Positions 17,531-26,739 of a stretch of DNA of 64,000 nucleotides are shown piece by piece. The translations under genes were made by a program, and so were the position numbers. The DNA is from 2-12-FULL-35-23 sp965196985. GTDB lineage: Bacteria > Pseudomonadota > Gammaproteobacteria > UBA12402. The stretch is taken from assembly GCA_965196985.1 (NCBI GenBank), contig CBDALO010000131.1:143227-207226 (forward strand), written 5' to 3'. The notes beneath the pieces are model-generated. The model saw only the letters and a list, made by a program, of their open reading frames with translations. It was not told the DNA's origin and did no database searches. Position 1 is the first letter of the stretch. Each line of letters opens with the position of its first letter.

Positions 17531-19062
17531 GATAGAGCGTTATTTTGTCTGTAAAAACCAACTTCAGTACTTAGAAAAACCTTTAAAATTCTAAATGGCG
17601 CTCTATTGTACCTGACTCATCGCATAATATCTTAAATTAATTATGCTAATCAATCTAAAAAATTATTTATACCTCAAATTTTTCTCCTCTCAAAATAAAT
17701 TATTAACTTTTAGGTAATAGCAATTATATCTCGTTAATAAGAACAAGAATGATCTATCCTAAAACCCTATGAAGCCTTATTATTCACTTCAACTTAAGTA
17801 TCTAGGTGATCCGCTCCACTGGTCATCAATTTCCACTAAAACAGCTGATACGAGCCTTAGGCACGATTCAGTATTAGGGAAAATTCCAACTGTATGCGTC
17901 CTTCTTTTTACCTCTCTGTTTACGCGCTCAGCTATGTTACTGGTTCTTAATCTTTTTTGATGCGGCCTGTCAAAGTTCATCACTACTAAGCCCTCCGGTA
18001 TATTCACTTCCAACCAAGAAGAAAGCTCTGGTGCTGTTTGCTGATATTTATCTACCGCCATAGCCAATAGTCTTTCCGACTCATGAATGTTTGAGGCATT
18101 AAATATAGCTGTAATCTCCTCAGCTACTGGTTCCTTCATTGAGCGCTTTGGTATGTGAGCCTGAGCATTTTGCTGCAAATGAAATTGGCAGCGTTGCCAA
18201 GGAACACTGGGGAACACAGCTCTTCTAGCGGCTTTTAGGCCAGTATGAGCGTCGCTAGTAATCAACTCAATACCATGTATACCTCGCTCAACCAACTGCT
18301 GAAGAAAATCACGCCAATGTACCTCAGCCTCTGATAACGCAACAGAAACACCTAGCACTGTTCTCTTGCCGGTTGATTCATCAAAGCCATAGGCTATCAA
18401 TACCGCACAGTCTTGTACTGTGCCGCTAGTGCGCACCTTCTCATAACGTGCATCTAGCCAAAGATATTTTATCTTTCCTAACGGCTTATTTCGCCATTTC
18501 TTTAAATCTTCATCCAACAATTTAGCGCAACGGCTTACCTCTGTGCTTGAAATATCTGTTCCACAGAGTTGCTTTAGCACCTTTTCAACTTTGCGCGTGG
18601 AAACCCCATGCACATACATTTCAGCGACAGCCAGCTTAAGTGCTCTATCAGAGCGTACACCTCGCTCTAAGACTGATGGATAGAAGGCTTCATTGGAGTC
18701 TCTAACCTGCGGTATCTGTAGCTCAAGCTGACCTTGACCTGTGTTAATTAACCTTGGTTTAAAGCCGTTCGCATATCCGTTTCTATCGCCAGTTCGCTCA
18801 TAAGGACTGGCATTTAAATGGCGCTCCCTTTCTATTAACATAGCCTCATTCATCAACCTGGAGACAAGCTTAGGTAAAGCTTCAAACCCCTCCATCGCTA
18901 AAACATGTATGGCTTCTTCGATTAAGTTCTCATTTTTATAGCAGCTCATTGTCATTCCTCTTTTTTGGTTAAGTTTACCTTAAAAGGAATTTCTAATCTG
19001 ACTGAGTCGCCTGCTTATTTTCAGCAAGTCAATGGAATTTACAGAAAGGATGGCGCACTAGC
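17531..19062 (-). mobile_element. IS256 family element, copy 2 (complete)
   Basis: 1532 bp with the same ends as copy 1. An 8-bp target duplication gtgaattg lies at 17523-17530 and 19063-19070. Confidence 0.95.
17789..18955 (-). CDS. IS256 family transposase, copy 2
   Basis: 388 residues, identical in protein sequence to the copy at 5780; the DNA differs at a few positions (for example acctc instead of acttc at 18537). All catalytic motifs are intact. Confidence 0.96.
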   Translation of the reverse strand: MTMSCYKNENLIEEAIHVLAMEGFEALPKLVSRLMNEAMLIERERHLNASPYERTGDRNGYANGFKPRLINTGQGQLELQIPQVRDSNEAFYPSVLERGVRSDRALKLAVAEMYVHGVSTRKVEKVLKQLCGTDISSTEVSRCAKLLDEDLKKWRNKPLGKIKYLWLDARYEKVRTSGTVQDCAVLIAYGFDESTGKRTVLGVSVALSEAEVHWRDFLQQLVERGIHGIELITSDAHTGLKAARRAVFPSVPWQRCQFHLQQNAQAHIPKRSMKEPVAEEITAIFNASNIHESERLLAMAVDKYQQTAPELSSWLEVNIPEGLVVMNFDRPHQKRLRTSNIAERVNREVKRRTHTVGIFPNTESCLRLVSAVLVEIDDQWSGSPRYLS

Positions 19063-19196
19063 GTGAATTGCTGTGGCGCTTGGGGTGAAAGTCGATGGTA
19101 GTGTAAGTTTCATTTCCTTATCTTCTTATTCATAGTTAAGAGAGGAGAAGGTTACCAGGAAATAAGCAGAATGTTGAATAAAAGCCCTTAAAAAGA

Positions 19197-21401
19197 CTAT
19201 TGCGTTTTGGGCGGAGTTTGAAGTCCTTGTTTGACTGATAATAATCTCAAGCTATAAAAAATCACTAATAGTGACGCGCCAGTATCAGCCGCAATAGCCA
19301 TCCATAGGGTGGCAAGTTTTGCGAAGGCTAATAGAATGAAAATAAGCTTTAAGCCTAAAGCAAAGGTAATGTTAGTTTTAATTGTACGGAGTACTCGCTT
19401 GGAATGATGTATTAACCAAGGAACCTTGGTGATGCTGTCAGTCATTAAAGCAACGTCAGCGGTTTCGATTGCGTCGTCTGAGCCGAGTGCTCCCATAGCA
19501 ATACCAATATCTGCACTTGCTAATGCAGGCGCGTCATTGATGCCATCGCCCACCATAGCAACAGGACCAAATTGCTGACGTAATTTATGGATTTGCTGCA
19601 TTTTATCTGTGGGTAGAAGTTCCGCATGGACTTGATCGAAAGCGCAGCCTGTTGCAATAGCATTAGTTGTGCCTTTATTGTCACCTGTTAACAAAGCAGT
19701 TTGTAAGTCTAATTGTTTTAGGTTGCTAACAACATTTTCACTTTCTGGACGAAGCTGGTCGGCAATGCTGATTAAACCGCATATGCTTTCTCCTTGGCCA
19801 AGAACTACTAGTGAGTGACCTTCATCTTCTAGCTTTGCTAGTAATTGGTGTAGGCCTTCAGGCTCTTCATTGGCGTTTAGCTTTTCATGTAGGAAGCGGT
19901 GGCTACCTATCCAATAAGGTTTTTCATCAATTACACCCTTGATGCCTTTTCCCTTAGCAGTTTTAAGCTCGGTTGCTGTTAGCAATGGAATATTTTGTGC
20001 TTTTGCTTGTTGGAGAATAGCGTGAGCTAAGGGGTGATTGCTATGGCTTTCTAGGCTAGCTGCAAGCTGTAAAATATCTGTTTCAGAAAAACTTTCAAAT
20101 GTGATAACTCGTTCTACTTTAGGGCGTCCCTGGGTTATGGTGCCTGTTTTGTCAAAAGCAACTACTTTGAGCTGAGCAAGCGTTTCTAGATAACTGCCAC
20201 CTTTAATCAAAACACCTACACGTGCTGCAGCACTTAAGCCTGCTATGATACTAACCGGTGTTGAAATTACCAATGCGCAAGGGCAAGCAATAACTAATAC
20301 AACCAGGCCTTCGTAAATCCATGGTAACCAGACAGCAGAGGTAAATAGAGGTGGGACAACCATGACTAAAGCAGCAAGTAGCATCATTAGAGGGGTATAG
20401 TATTTAGCAAATTTCTCGACCCAGAGTTCACTGCGTGCTTTGTTAGCTTGTGCTTGTTCGACTTGGCGGATGGTTTGGGCAAACAAGGTGTTATCAGAAG
20501 GTTGAGTTACTTTGGCTGTAATTACGCCTTCGCTATTAATCGTACCGGCATAAACTAAGCTGCCAACCTGTTTGCTAACAAGGCGTGACTCGCCAGTAAT
20601 GGGTGCTTGATCAACGTGTGTTTCGCCGGCAACTATTTTTGCATCAAGTGGGATTTTTTCACCAGGGCGAATAATGATTTCGGTGCCCACTTTAATATCA
20701 CCAGCAAGTGCTTCTTTGATATTTCCGCAGCAGGTTTTAACATGTGCAGTCTCAGGAGTGATGGTGAGTAGCGCTTTGACAGCTTGCCGTGCTTTGCCAA
20801 CACTCCAGGCTTCGAGTAGCTGTGCAATAGCAAATAATAAAGTAACCATAGCGGCTTCTAGCCACTGCTGAATCAATAAAGCACCGATAACGGCAATTAT
20901 CATGAGTAAATTAATATCAGGTCGCAGACGACGTAGAGCAAGCCAAGCTTTAGGCGCAACAAACCAGGCTGAGCAGACAATACTAAGTAGATAAAAGATA
21001 GCTGCTACCAAGGGGATGTGGTGTTGGGAACTATAGTCACCCATCAGGGCGTCAGCAACATTGTGGCGCAAAGCATGAAGAACTACGCCAGCAATAAGCA
21101 GTAGTAGGCTAAGCAAAACAAGTAAGCCTCTGCCAAAGCGTTGCCAAGGAGATGATGATTCGGTAAGTCTTTTTAAGTGTTGTTGCCAGGGGGTGGCTTT
21201 TAACCCAGAAGTGGCAATAGCACTTAAGAGTTGTTGTTCAGTAATAGCAGTATTTAAAGGAGTAATTGTTAATTTTGCATTGAGTAAATCAAACTGTAGG
21301 TCTTGTTCAGATTGCACAAGGTTTTTCAGGGCTTTTTTTAGCATGGCAACTTCTTCAGCGCAGTCCATGCCATCAATTCGGAATTGTAGGCGACTATTCA
21401 T
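19197..21401 (-). CDS. zntA: Heavy-metal P1B-type ATPase (Zn/Cd/Pb exporter)
   Basis: 734 residues. A heavy-metal-associated domain with GMDCAEE (11-17), six to eight membrane spans, TGES (269-272), the metal-site motif CPC (373-375), phosphorylation motif DKTGT (417-421), HP (456-457) and GDGINDAPAL (618-627). The CPC plus GMDCAEE pair fits Zn2+/Cd2+/Pb2+ exporters of the ZntA/CadA type. It acts in the inner membrane and pumps metal out of the cytoplasm. It stands alone; an inverted repeat upstream of the start may be a metal-sensor operator. About 130 bp downstream is IS256 copy 2. Confidence 0.92.
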   Translation of the reverse strand: MNSRLQFRIDGMDCAEEVAMLKKALKNLVQSEQDLQFDLLNAKLTITPLNTAITEQQLLSAIATSGLKATPWQQHLKRLTESSSPWQRFGRGLLVLLSLLLLIAGVVLHALRHNVADALMGDYSSQHHIPLVAAIFYLLSIVCSAWFVAPKAWLALRRLRPDINLLMIIAVIGALLIQQWLEAAMVTLLFAIAQLLEAWSVGKARQAVKALLTITPETAHVKTCCGNIKEALAGDIKVGTEIIIRPGEKIPLDAKIVAGETHVDQAPITGESRLVSKQVGSLVYAGTINSEGVITAKVTQPSDNTLFAQTIRQVEQAQANKARSELWVEKFAKYYTPLMMLLAALVMVVPPLFTSAVWLPWIYEGLVVLVIACPCALVISTPVSIIAGLSAAARVGVLIKGGSYLETLAQLKVVAFDKTGTITQGRPKVERVITFESFSETDILQLAASLESHSNHPLAHAILQQAKAQNIPLLTATELKTAKGKGIKGVIDEKPYWIGSHRFLHEKLNANEEPEGLHQLLAKLEDEGHSLVVLGQGESICGLISIADQLRPESENVVSNLKQLDLQTALLTGDNKGTTNAIATGCAFDQVHAELLPTDKMQQIHKLRQQFGPVAMVGDGINDAPALASADIGIAMGALGSDDAIETADVALMTDSITKVPWLIHHSKRVLRTIKTNITFALGLKLIFILLAFAKLATLWMAIAADTGASLLVIFYSLRLLSVKQGLQTPPKTQ

Positions 21402-21419
21402 AACTTGCTTTTATATTTA

Positions 21420-21437
21420 TATGAATAGCAAATCATA
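21420..21437 (-). promoter_or_regulatory. Inverted repeat upstream of the metal ATPase gene
   Basis: tatga-N8-tcata, 19 bp before the ATG at 21401. AT-rich inverted repeats of this form are bound by ArsR/SmtB-family metal sensors ahead of zntA/cadA-type genes. No sensor gene is adjacent, so the assignment is tentative. Confidence 0.35.
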
Positions 21438-21456
21438 TATCAATGGGGTTATAGAG

Positions 21457-22404
21457 TCAATCAGGTAGTTTGCGGAGTTTTGCTAAGTAAAAGCCATCAA
21501 AAAATTCATCAGGTAATAAACGTAGCGTTTGTCTTATGGTTGGGTTGAAGCTTTGCTTTTGCCAATGAGTTAAGCCTGGCTGTTGGTTGGTGAAGCTAAG
21601 AGTAATAGGCTCAATTTGTAGAGCGGGGAATTTTTTTAGTAAACGGTTAACAACGGCTTCATTTTCCTCGGGAGCAAATGAGCAGGTTGAATAAACAAGT
21701 GTGCCACCAGGTTTTACGCACTGGATAGCAGAGAATAATAACTGTTTTTGTTTGCGCTGCATTTCTTTGACCTTACGTTCGCTCCAGTAGGAAAAGCTGT
21801 CTGGTATTAACAAAGAAAAGCGAGATTCTGAAGAGCAAGGGGCATCAAGTAATACTCGGTCAAATTGATTGGTACAATGTTTCCAGACGGTAGTGCCGTC
21901 TTTTAGGAATGTTTTAACAATTTGCGCACCGTTCTCTGTTAGATTCTTTTGTAAATGGAAGAAGCGGTTTTTGACTTTTTCGACAGCGGCAATATGGCCT
22001 TGATTATTCATGAGTGCTGCAAGTTGTAAAGTTTTACTGCCTGGTGCTGCGGTTAGGTCTAAAATTTTTTCGCCTGGTTGAGGTGCAAGTACTAAAGGCG
22101 GCATCATGCTGGCGGGGTTTTGAATGTAGATCCAATGGTTGCGAAAAGCAATTGACTCAGTAAGTGCACGGTGCTGAGTATGCGCTACCCAATAGCAATT
22201 ACTTATCTGTTTGGTTAGTTGCTGGTAGCTTATTCCTTGCTGGTTTAAGCTGTTTAAGGCTGTTTTTATATCACTGAGTAAAGTGTTTACGCGAAAACAG
22301 GTTTGTTTGGGTTGAGAGAAGCTGGCTAAGCAATTGGTAAGTTGTTCTGCCGGAATGATTTGTTGTAATCGATGGATAAAAGCTTCCGGCAGTGCAAGTG
22401 ACAT
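21457..22404 (-). CDS. 16S rRNA m5C methyltransferase, NOL1/NOP2/Sun family (RsmB/RsmF-like)
   Basis: 315 residues from ATG 22404 (MSLALPEAFIHRL). Motif I LTAAPGSKTLQLAALM binds S-adenosylmethionine; DAPCSSESRF and YSTCSFAPEENEAV carry the two conserved cysteines of RNA m5C methyltransferases. The protein is shorter than RsmB (429) and lacks a NusB-like domain, and also lacks the C-terminal extension of E. coli RsmF. Four bases upstream of the ATG an IS481-like element is inserted, removing the native ribosome site and promoter; an alternative in-frame start ATG 22419 (MEYTT) is supplied by the IS end. Confidence 0.85.
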   Translation of the reverse strand: MSLALPEAFIHRLQQIIPAEQLTNCLASFSQPKQTCFRVNTLLSDIKTALNSLNQQGISYQQLTKQISNCYWVAHTQHRALTESIAFRNHWIYIQNPASMMPPLVLAPQPGEKILDLTAAPGSKTLQLAALMNNQGHIAAVEKVKNRFFHLQKNLTENGAQIVKTFLKDGTTVWKHCTNQFDRVLLDAPCSSESRFSLLIPDSFSYWSERKVKEMQRKQKQLLFSAIQCVKPGGTLVYSTCSFAPEENEAVVNRLLKKFPALQIEPITLSFTNQQPGLTHWQKQSFNPTIRQTLRLLPDEFFDGFYLAKLRKLPD

Positions 22405-22407
22405 AGT

Positions 22408-23840
22408 AGTATATTCCAATCGTAAGATGAGCCTGAAGCAGCATCTGAACAGATGTCACCATGATGGTCCATCGGTTAGTCTTCAGTGCTGATAGTATCA
22501 GCTATTTGCTCTTTTGTTATTTTCTCAAATAACGTCTTCTTTGCTTCCTGCATCTTTTGTGCAGATTCATGATCAGTCAGAGAATACGCTAATTTATCTA
22601 GTCGTTCAAAGGTTTCATTTTCCTTTAAATACTGCTCAGCATTTTCAATTGATTTGAACTTTTCGTAAGGAGTCATAATGGCCTCGTAAGGGTAAAGTTT
22701 AGTTTGCTTACCCTTGCTATTAATGCTGGTTACAGGGAAGTAACAAGGTCTGTGAAAATTAATATAGTCGTTAAAATGCTGGTTATAGAATTCATTAATT
22801 TGCGGGGCAAAACGTTGTTGAATATGTATGTAGCCAAAATGCTTTCTAACAACCGAGCCATTTTTACTTTCCACCAAACCGTTGTCATTACTATGCCTTG
22901 GCCTCGATTTAGTGAGTTCAATAAATAACTTTTGCAATAGTTTAGCTACATGCTGATTAATGTACTCTGAGCCATTATCAGCATGTAGGCCTAACACTTT
23001 AAATGGAAAGGTATCGATTATTTGCTCTAAGACAGGGATTAAGTAAGCCTCACTAATTTTTTCAACAGCGCAGACTACTTCCATCTGTGTCACCTCGTCA
23101 ACAGCATTAATATGATAAACACCCTTGATTTTATCCATATCTCCTTGGTGCACTGTATCAATACGTATAAAGCCAGGCCTACCCTCTGGAGTTGGTTTTC
23201 GCCTTTCACCAATAGAAACCTGCGTTGCTTTAGTTTTATTAAAGTGTCGCCGTTTGCGCTGGTAGGTTTCAGTTTGTCGAAGATTGTAAAGATGAGAGAC
23301 TGAGATAAAAGCAAGACGCGCATAACGCTTATCTCCAAACAAATGAAAGGCTCTCTCGCAAAGTTTTTTTGTGGTAGGCCCGCTAAGCGTTTGATGAACC
23401 TGATCCGTTTCAGCTAACAACCAAGTATCCTCATGCGTATAGATTAAGCTAAACTTATTTCTAGGTGATCGTTGCTTAACAACAACTTTTCCTGACTTTT
23501 GATACTGAGCAATTAGCCTAGTAATTTGTGAACGTGAGTAACCAGTCATTCGTTGCAGGTAATCACGAATCAATCCTTTGTCCTTTTTGCACATACCGCA
23601 ATAAGCAAATTTTTTTAATGTGTTCGTAACCCATAGGTAAGATTCTGCTCGTGATGTAGCTTCAAAGGTAAGCTGGGTTGATGAGGATAGAAATTGCTCA
23701 ATCTGGGCAAGTGTGTTTAATTCTATGTCGTTCATATTGATATTCATCCATATAGGATGAACGATCACGCAACAACTTCAGGCCCACTTTGCATTGGAAA
23801 GTGGGGGCTATTTCAGGCTCATCTTGCATTGGAAGAGACT
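22408..23840 (-). mobile_element. IS481-like element, copy A (complete)
   Basis: 1433 bp. Imperfect terminal repeats agtatattccaatcgtaag and, inverted, agtctcttccaatgcaag, both continuing as gatgagcctgaa. A 5-bp target duplication atagt lies at 22403-22407 and 23841-23845. Copy C (61803-63235) has the same length; copy B (51740) is truncated. Confidence 0.92.
22476..23768 (-). CDS. rve-type D,D35E transposase (IS481/IS3 superfamily), copy A
   Basis: 430 residues as open frame; start may be ATG 23735 (MNDIELNTLAQ). A helix-turn-helix region (GYSRSQITRLIAQYQKSGKV, 76-95) is followed by the integrase core: FIRIDTVHQGD (D204), LHADNGSEYIN (D264) and NDNGLVESKNG (E300), with 35 residues between the last two. 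The exact IS family could not be fixed; a single ORF and 5-bp duplications favour IS481-like over IS3. Confidence 0.87.
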   Translation of the reverse strand: MIVHPIWMNINMNDIELNTLAQIEQFLSSSTQLTFEATSRAESYLWVTNTLKKFAYCGMCKKDKGLIRDYLQRMTGYSRSQITRLIAQYQKSGKVVVKQRSPRNKFSLIYTHEDTWLLAETDQVHQTLSGPTTKKLCERAFHLFGDKRYARLAFISVSHLYNLRQTETYQRKRRHFNKTKATQVSIGERRKPTPEGRPGFIRIDTVHQGDMDKIKGVYHINAVDEVTQMEVVCAVEKISEAYLIPVLEQIIDTFPFKVLGLHADNGSEYINQHVAKLLQKLFIELTKSRPRHSNDNGLVESKNGSVVRKHFGYIHIQQRFAPQINEFYNQHFNDYINFHRPCYFPVTSINSKGKQTKLYPYEAIMTPYEKFKSIENAEQYLKENETFERLDKLAYSLTDHESAQKMQEAKKTLFEKITKEQIADTISTED

Positions 23841-23844
23841 ATAG

Positions 23845-24585
23845 TTAGCTTTCACAAGTTGTCGTTGGTACAATATCAAGTGCTTGTTTTTGTAAGTTGA
23901 TAAGTTGGCTAATTCCTTGCTGGGCTAACGCTAGCATGGCATCAAACTCAGTTTGGTTGAAGGGGTGGCCTTCTGCAGTGCCTTGCACTTCTATAAAGCC
24001 ATTATCATCATTCATAACTACATTCATATCTGTTTCCGCGCTGGAGTCTTCGGCGTAATCAAGATCTAAGATTGGTTGACCGTTATAAATACCAACAGAA
24101 ATTGCTGCGATAAAGTGTTTGATTGGGTTGTCAGTAATTTTTTTCTCAGTTAGTAAAACTTTTACTGCATCATAAAGTGCAACACAGGCCCCAGTGATTG
24201 ATGCAGTTCGAGTGCCTCCATCAGCTTGAATAACATCACAATCGAGAGTGATTGTGTAATCGGCTAGTTTAGTTAAGTCGACGGCTGCGCGTAGTGAGCG
24301 ACCAATGAGGCGTTGAATTTCTAGGGTGCGGCCTGACTGTTTTCCTCGACTTGCTTCACGTTGACTACGAGAGTGTGTGGCACGTGGTAGCATGTTATAT
24401 TCGGCCGTGAGCCAGCCTTGCTTTTTGTCTTTTAGAAAACGAGGAACACCTTGGTCAATGCTGGCTGTACACAAGACTTTGGTGTCACCGAACTCTACAA
24501 GTACTGAGCCTTCCGCATACTTAGTGTAAGAGCGAGTTAACTTAACTTGTCTAAGTTCGTTATTATTACGGTTGCTTGGGCGCAT
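23845..24585 (-). CDS. rph: Ribonuclease PH
   Basis: 246 residues, standard length. It begins MRPSNRNNNELRQVKLTR with the family start, and has GSVLVEFGDTKVLCTAS, REASRGKQSGRTLEIQRLIGRSLR (phosphate and RNA binding) and DCDVIQADGGTRTASITGA. Trims the 3' ends of tRNA precursors by phosphorolysis. Divergent from yicC, 73 bp apart, the usual gammaproteobacterial arrangement. The IS481-like copy A follows directly: its target duplication starts at the stop codon. Confidence 0.96.
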   Translation of the reverse strand: MRPSNRNNNELRQVKLTRSYTKYAEGSVLVEFGDTKVLCTASIDQGVPRFLKDKKQGWLTAEYNMLPRATHSRSQREASRGKQSGRTLEIQRLIGRSLRAAVDLTKLADYTITLDCDVIQADGGTRTASITGACVALYDAVKVLLTEKKITDNPIKHFIAAISVGIYNGQPILDLDYAEDSSAETDMNVVMNDDNGFIEVQGTAEGHPFNQTEFDAMLALAQQGISQLINLQKQALDIVPTTTCES

Positions 24586-24658
24586 AAAGTAACCTTACTC
24601 ATAGCTGAAAAAGTCGGTACTATACCAACGGACTAAGATTTAAACAAGGTAATAGCAG

Positions 24659-25522
24659 ATGACAAAAAGCATGACGGCGTTTGCCAAATGTAATGAGCAA
24701 AGCGAGCTGGGTATTATTACTTGGGAGATTCGTTCGGTTAATGGACGTTTTTTGGATTTAAATTTTCGCTTGCCTGAGGCTCTACGTGAATTGGAGTTGG
24801 AGTTTCGTCAGCTAATTAAACAGCGCTTTTCGCGGGGTAAGGTCGATATTACCTTGAGGTACCAAGCTGGTGAAAAGGCAGCTGGTGAATGGCAGTTGAA
24901 TGAATCGGTAGTTAAGCAGCTTAAGCGGGTGACTGCTAAATTAGATAATGAACTTAATTTGGCAAGTTATGAGCCTTTGCAACTATTGCGTTGGCCAGGT
25001 TTATTATTAGCTGATGAAAGTATTTCTGATGACGTAAAAAAACGCTTGCTGGCAACCTTTACTACGGCATTGGATGAGTTAGCAGCAAGTAGGTCTCGAG
25101 AAGGTAGTGCGTTAGTAACTGCACTGTTGCCTAAGCTTGAAGCAATGAGTGAGCATGTTGTACAGGTGCGAAAGTTTATGCCTGAGTTAGTTAGCTTACA
25201 AAGGCAACGCTTAAGTGATAAGTTGGCAGAGTTAAAAGTTGAATTAGACCCAGAGCGGATTGAGCAGGAAATTGTGTTATTTGCACAGAAGGTTGATGTT
25301 ATTGAAGAATTAGATCGTTTGACTGTGCATATTGATGAGATGAGTCGTTTGTTACAGACTGATGGAGTAATGGGTAGGCGTTTAGACTTTTTAGCACAGG
25401 AAATGCATCGTGAGGCAAATACCTTAGGTTCTAAATCAGCACATCAACAAACAAGTAAAACTGCTTTTGAATTAAAGTTATTAATCGAGCAAATTAGAGA
25501 GCAGGTGCAAAATATCGAGTAG
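24659..25522 (+). CDS. yicC: YicC family endoribonuclease
   Basis: 287 residues. It starts MTKSMTAFAKCNEQSELG with the family MTGF/MTAFA start, has the GRFLDLNFRLPEALRELE block, and ends with the DUF1732-type MGRRLDFLAQEMHREANTLGSKS and LKLLIEQIREQVQNIE motifs. YicC-type proteins are oligomeric RNases linked to stress and sRNA turnover. Divergent from rph as in E. coli. Intact. Confidence 0.95.
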   Translation: MTKSMTAFAKCNEQSELGIITWEIRSVNGRFLDLNFRLPEALRELELEFRQLIKQRFSRGKVDITLRYQAGEKAAGEWQLNESVVKQLKRVTAKLDNELNLASYEPLQLLRWPGLLLADESISDDVKKRLLATFTTALDELAASRSREGSALVTALLPKLEAMSEHVVQVRKFMPELVSLQRQRLSDKLAELKVELDPERIEQEIVLFAQKVDVIEELDRLTVHIDEMSRLLQTDGVMGRRLDFLAQEMHREANTLGSKSAHQQTSKTAFELKLLIEQIREQVQNIE

Positions 25523-25797
25523 AGCGCTGCCTTGCGACGGAGGTTGTTGCATGAACAGGAAGAGCTCAATAGACGAGCTAGATTAAGTTGGTTTATGCTT
25601 TGTTTTTGCGTAAGTAAAGCGCAGCGTGGCGAGCCATGGAGTAAAAGCAAGGCGTAACTCAGCAAACACGGTGTAAAAAAAGAACCCCCAAAAGGATTAT
25701 GCAACAACGCCTTTAGTAGCTGGGAAGGTGGGTGTAACAGGAAGAGCTCAATAGACGAACCCCAGTTCGGAGTTAATAGTGATCAAGTAATTAAATT

Positions 25798-26728
25798 CTA
25801 ATTGCTTGGCAACCTTTTCACTGCAGTAATTGTTAATGGCTCAATAATATAAGCAGCCAACCCAGCAACAAGATGTGTAATAGCATTTGCAACCGAGCGA
25901 TGTCTGGTGTGCCAAATATGAAACTTATGTTTCAAGCAACCAAAAACAGTCTCAATGATCCCTCGCTGATTTAATAACTGTTGCTCGTGATCGCTAAGTG
26001 GCTGCGCATTTTTCATATTTTTTCTTTTGCGTGTAATTAACTTCAAACCGCTATCAAGTAGTTTTTCAAAAACAGCCTTCCCAATATAGCCTTTATCTCC
26101 GAAGGCCAAACCCTCCAGCCCTTCAAACAATGAGACACCTGCAGCTAAATCATGATGATTGCCGGGCGTGACTTTAAAGGCGATTAACTCACCTATGTCA
26201 TTGATTACTAAATGAAGTTTCAGACCAAAAAACCAACCAACAGATGTTTTTCCAAGTTTTGCAACCGCTTTAAATGTGCGGTGGCGTTTAGTGCGTTTAA
26301 TGTGACAGTTTGGTAGGCAACTTGAGTCAATGTAGTAAATGCCACTACGCCTGCCACCGTTAAGAGTAATAAAAATTGTCAGTGGCATTAGCGCTCTAGG
26401 CATCAATTCAATAAAACGTGAGTAACTGGGTAAATTAGGGAAGTAATGTCCCCAGTATGTTTTTAGAAAGCCAGTATGTTTTTAGAAAGCCAGTATAAAA
26501 ATATTTAAAGTTTCTATAGCCGATCATTTGGAACAAAATCATGATTGTCATAATCTCGCTATAAGCTAAACAACAAGGTGGACCTGACTTTTTTTCTGCA
26601 GATGAAGGGAGTAGATCTTTGCGCTCAAGTGCTGCAAATTCCTCAGCAAAATCATCTATGCGACAAAATAACTCTATAACCTCGCGCTCATGTATCATAA
26701 CCACATCCATTATTAGTAATAATTTCAA
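25798..26728 (-). pseudogene. IS982 transposase copy 2, frameshifted
   Basis: Matches the intact copy at 11191, but a 19-bp unit (ccagtatgtttttagaaag) is tandemly duplicated around 26453-26492, which shifts the frame and splits it into 26435-26728 (N-terminal) and 25798-26406 (C-terminal, with all three catalytic residues after the break). The upstream end of the element was also displaced by the ISNCY-type insertion. Confidence 0.92.
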
Positions 26729-26739
26729 AAGGTTATATA

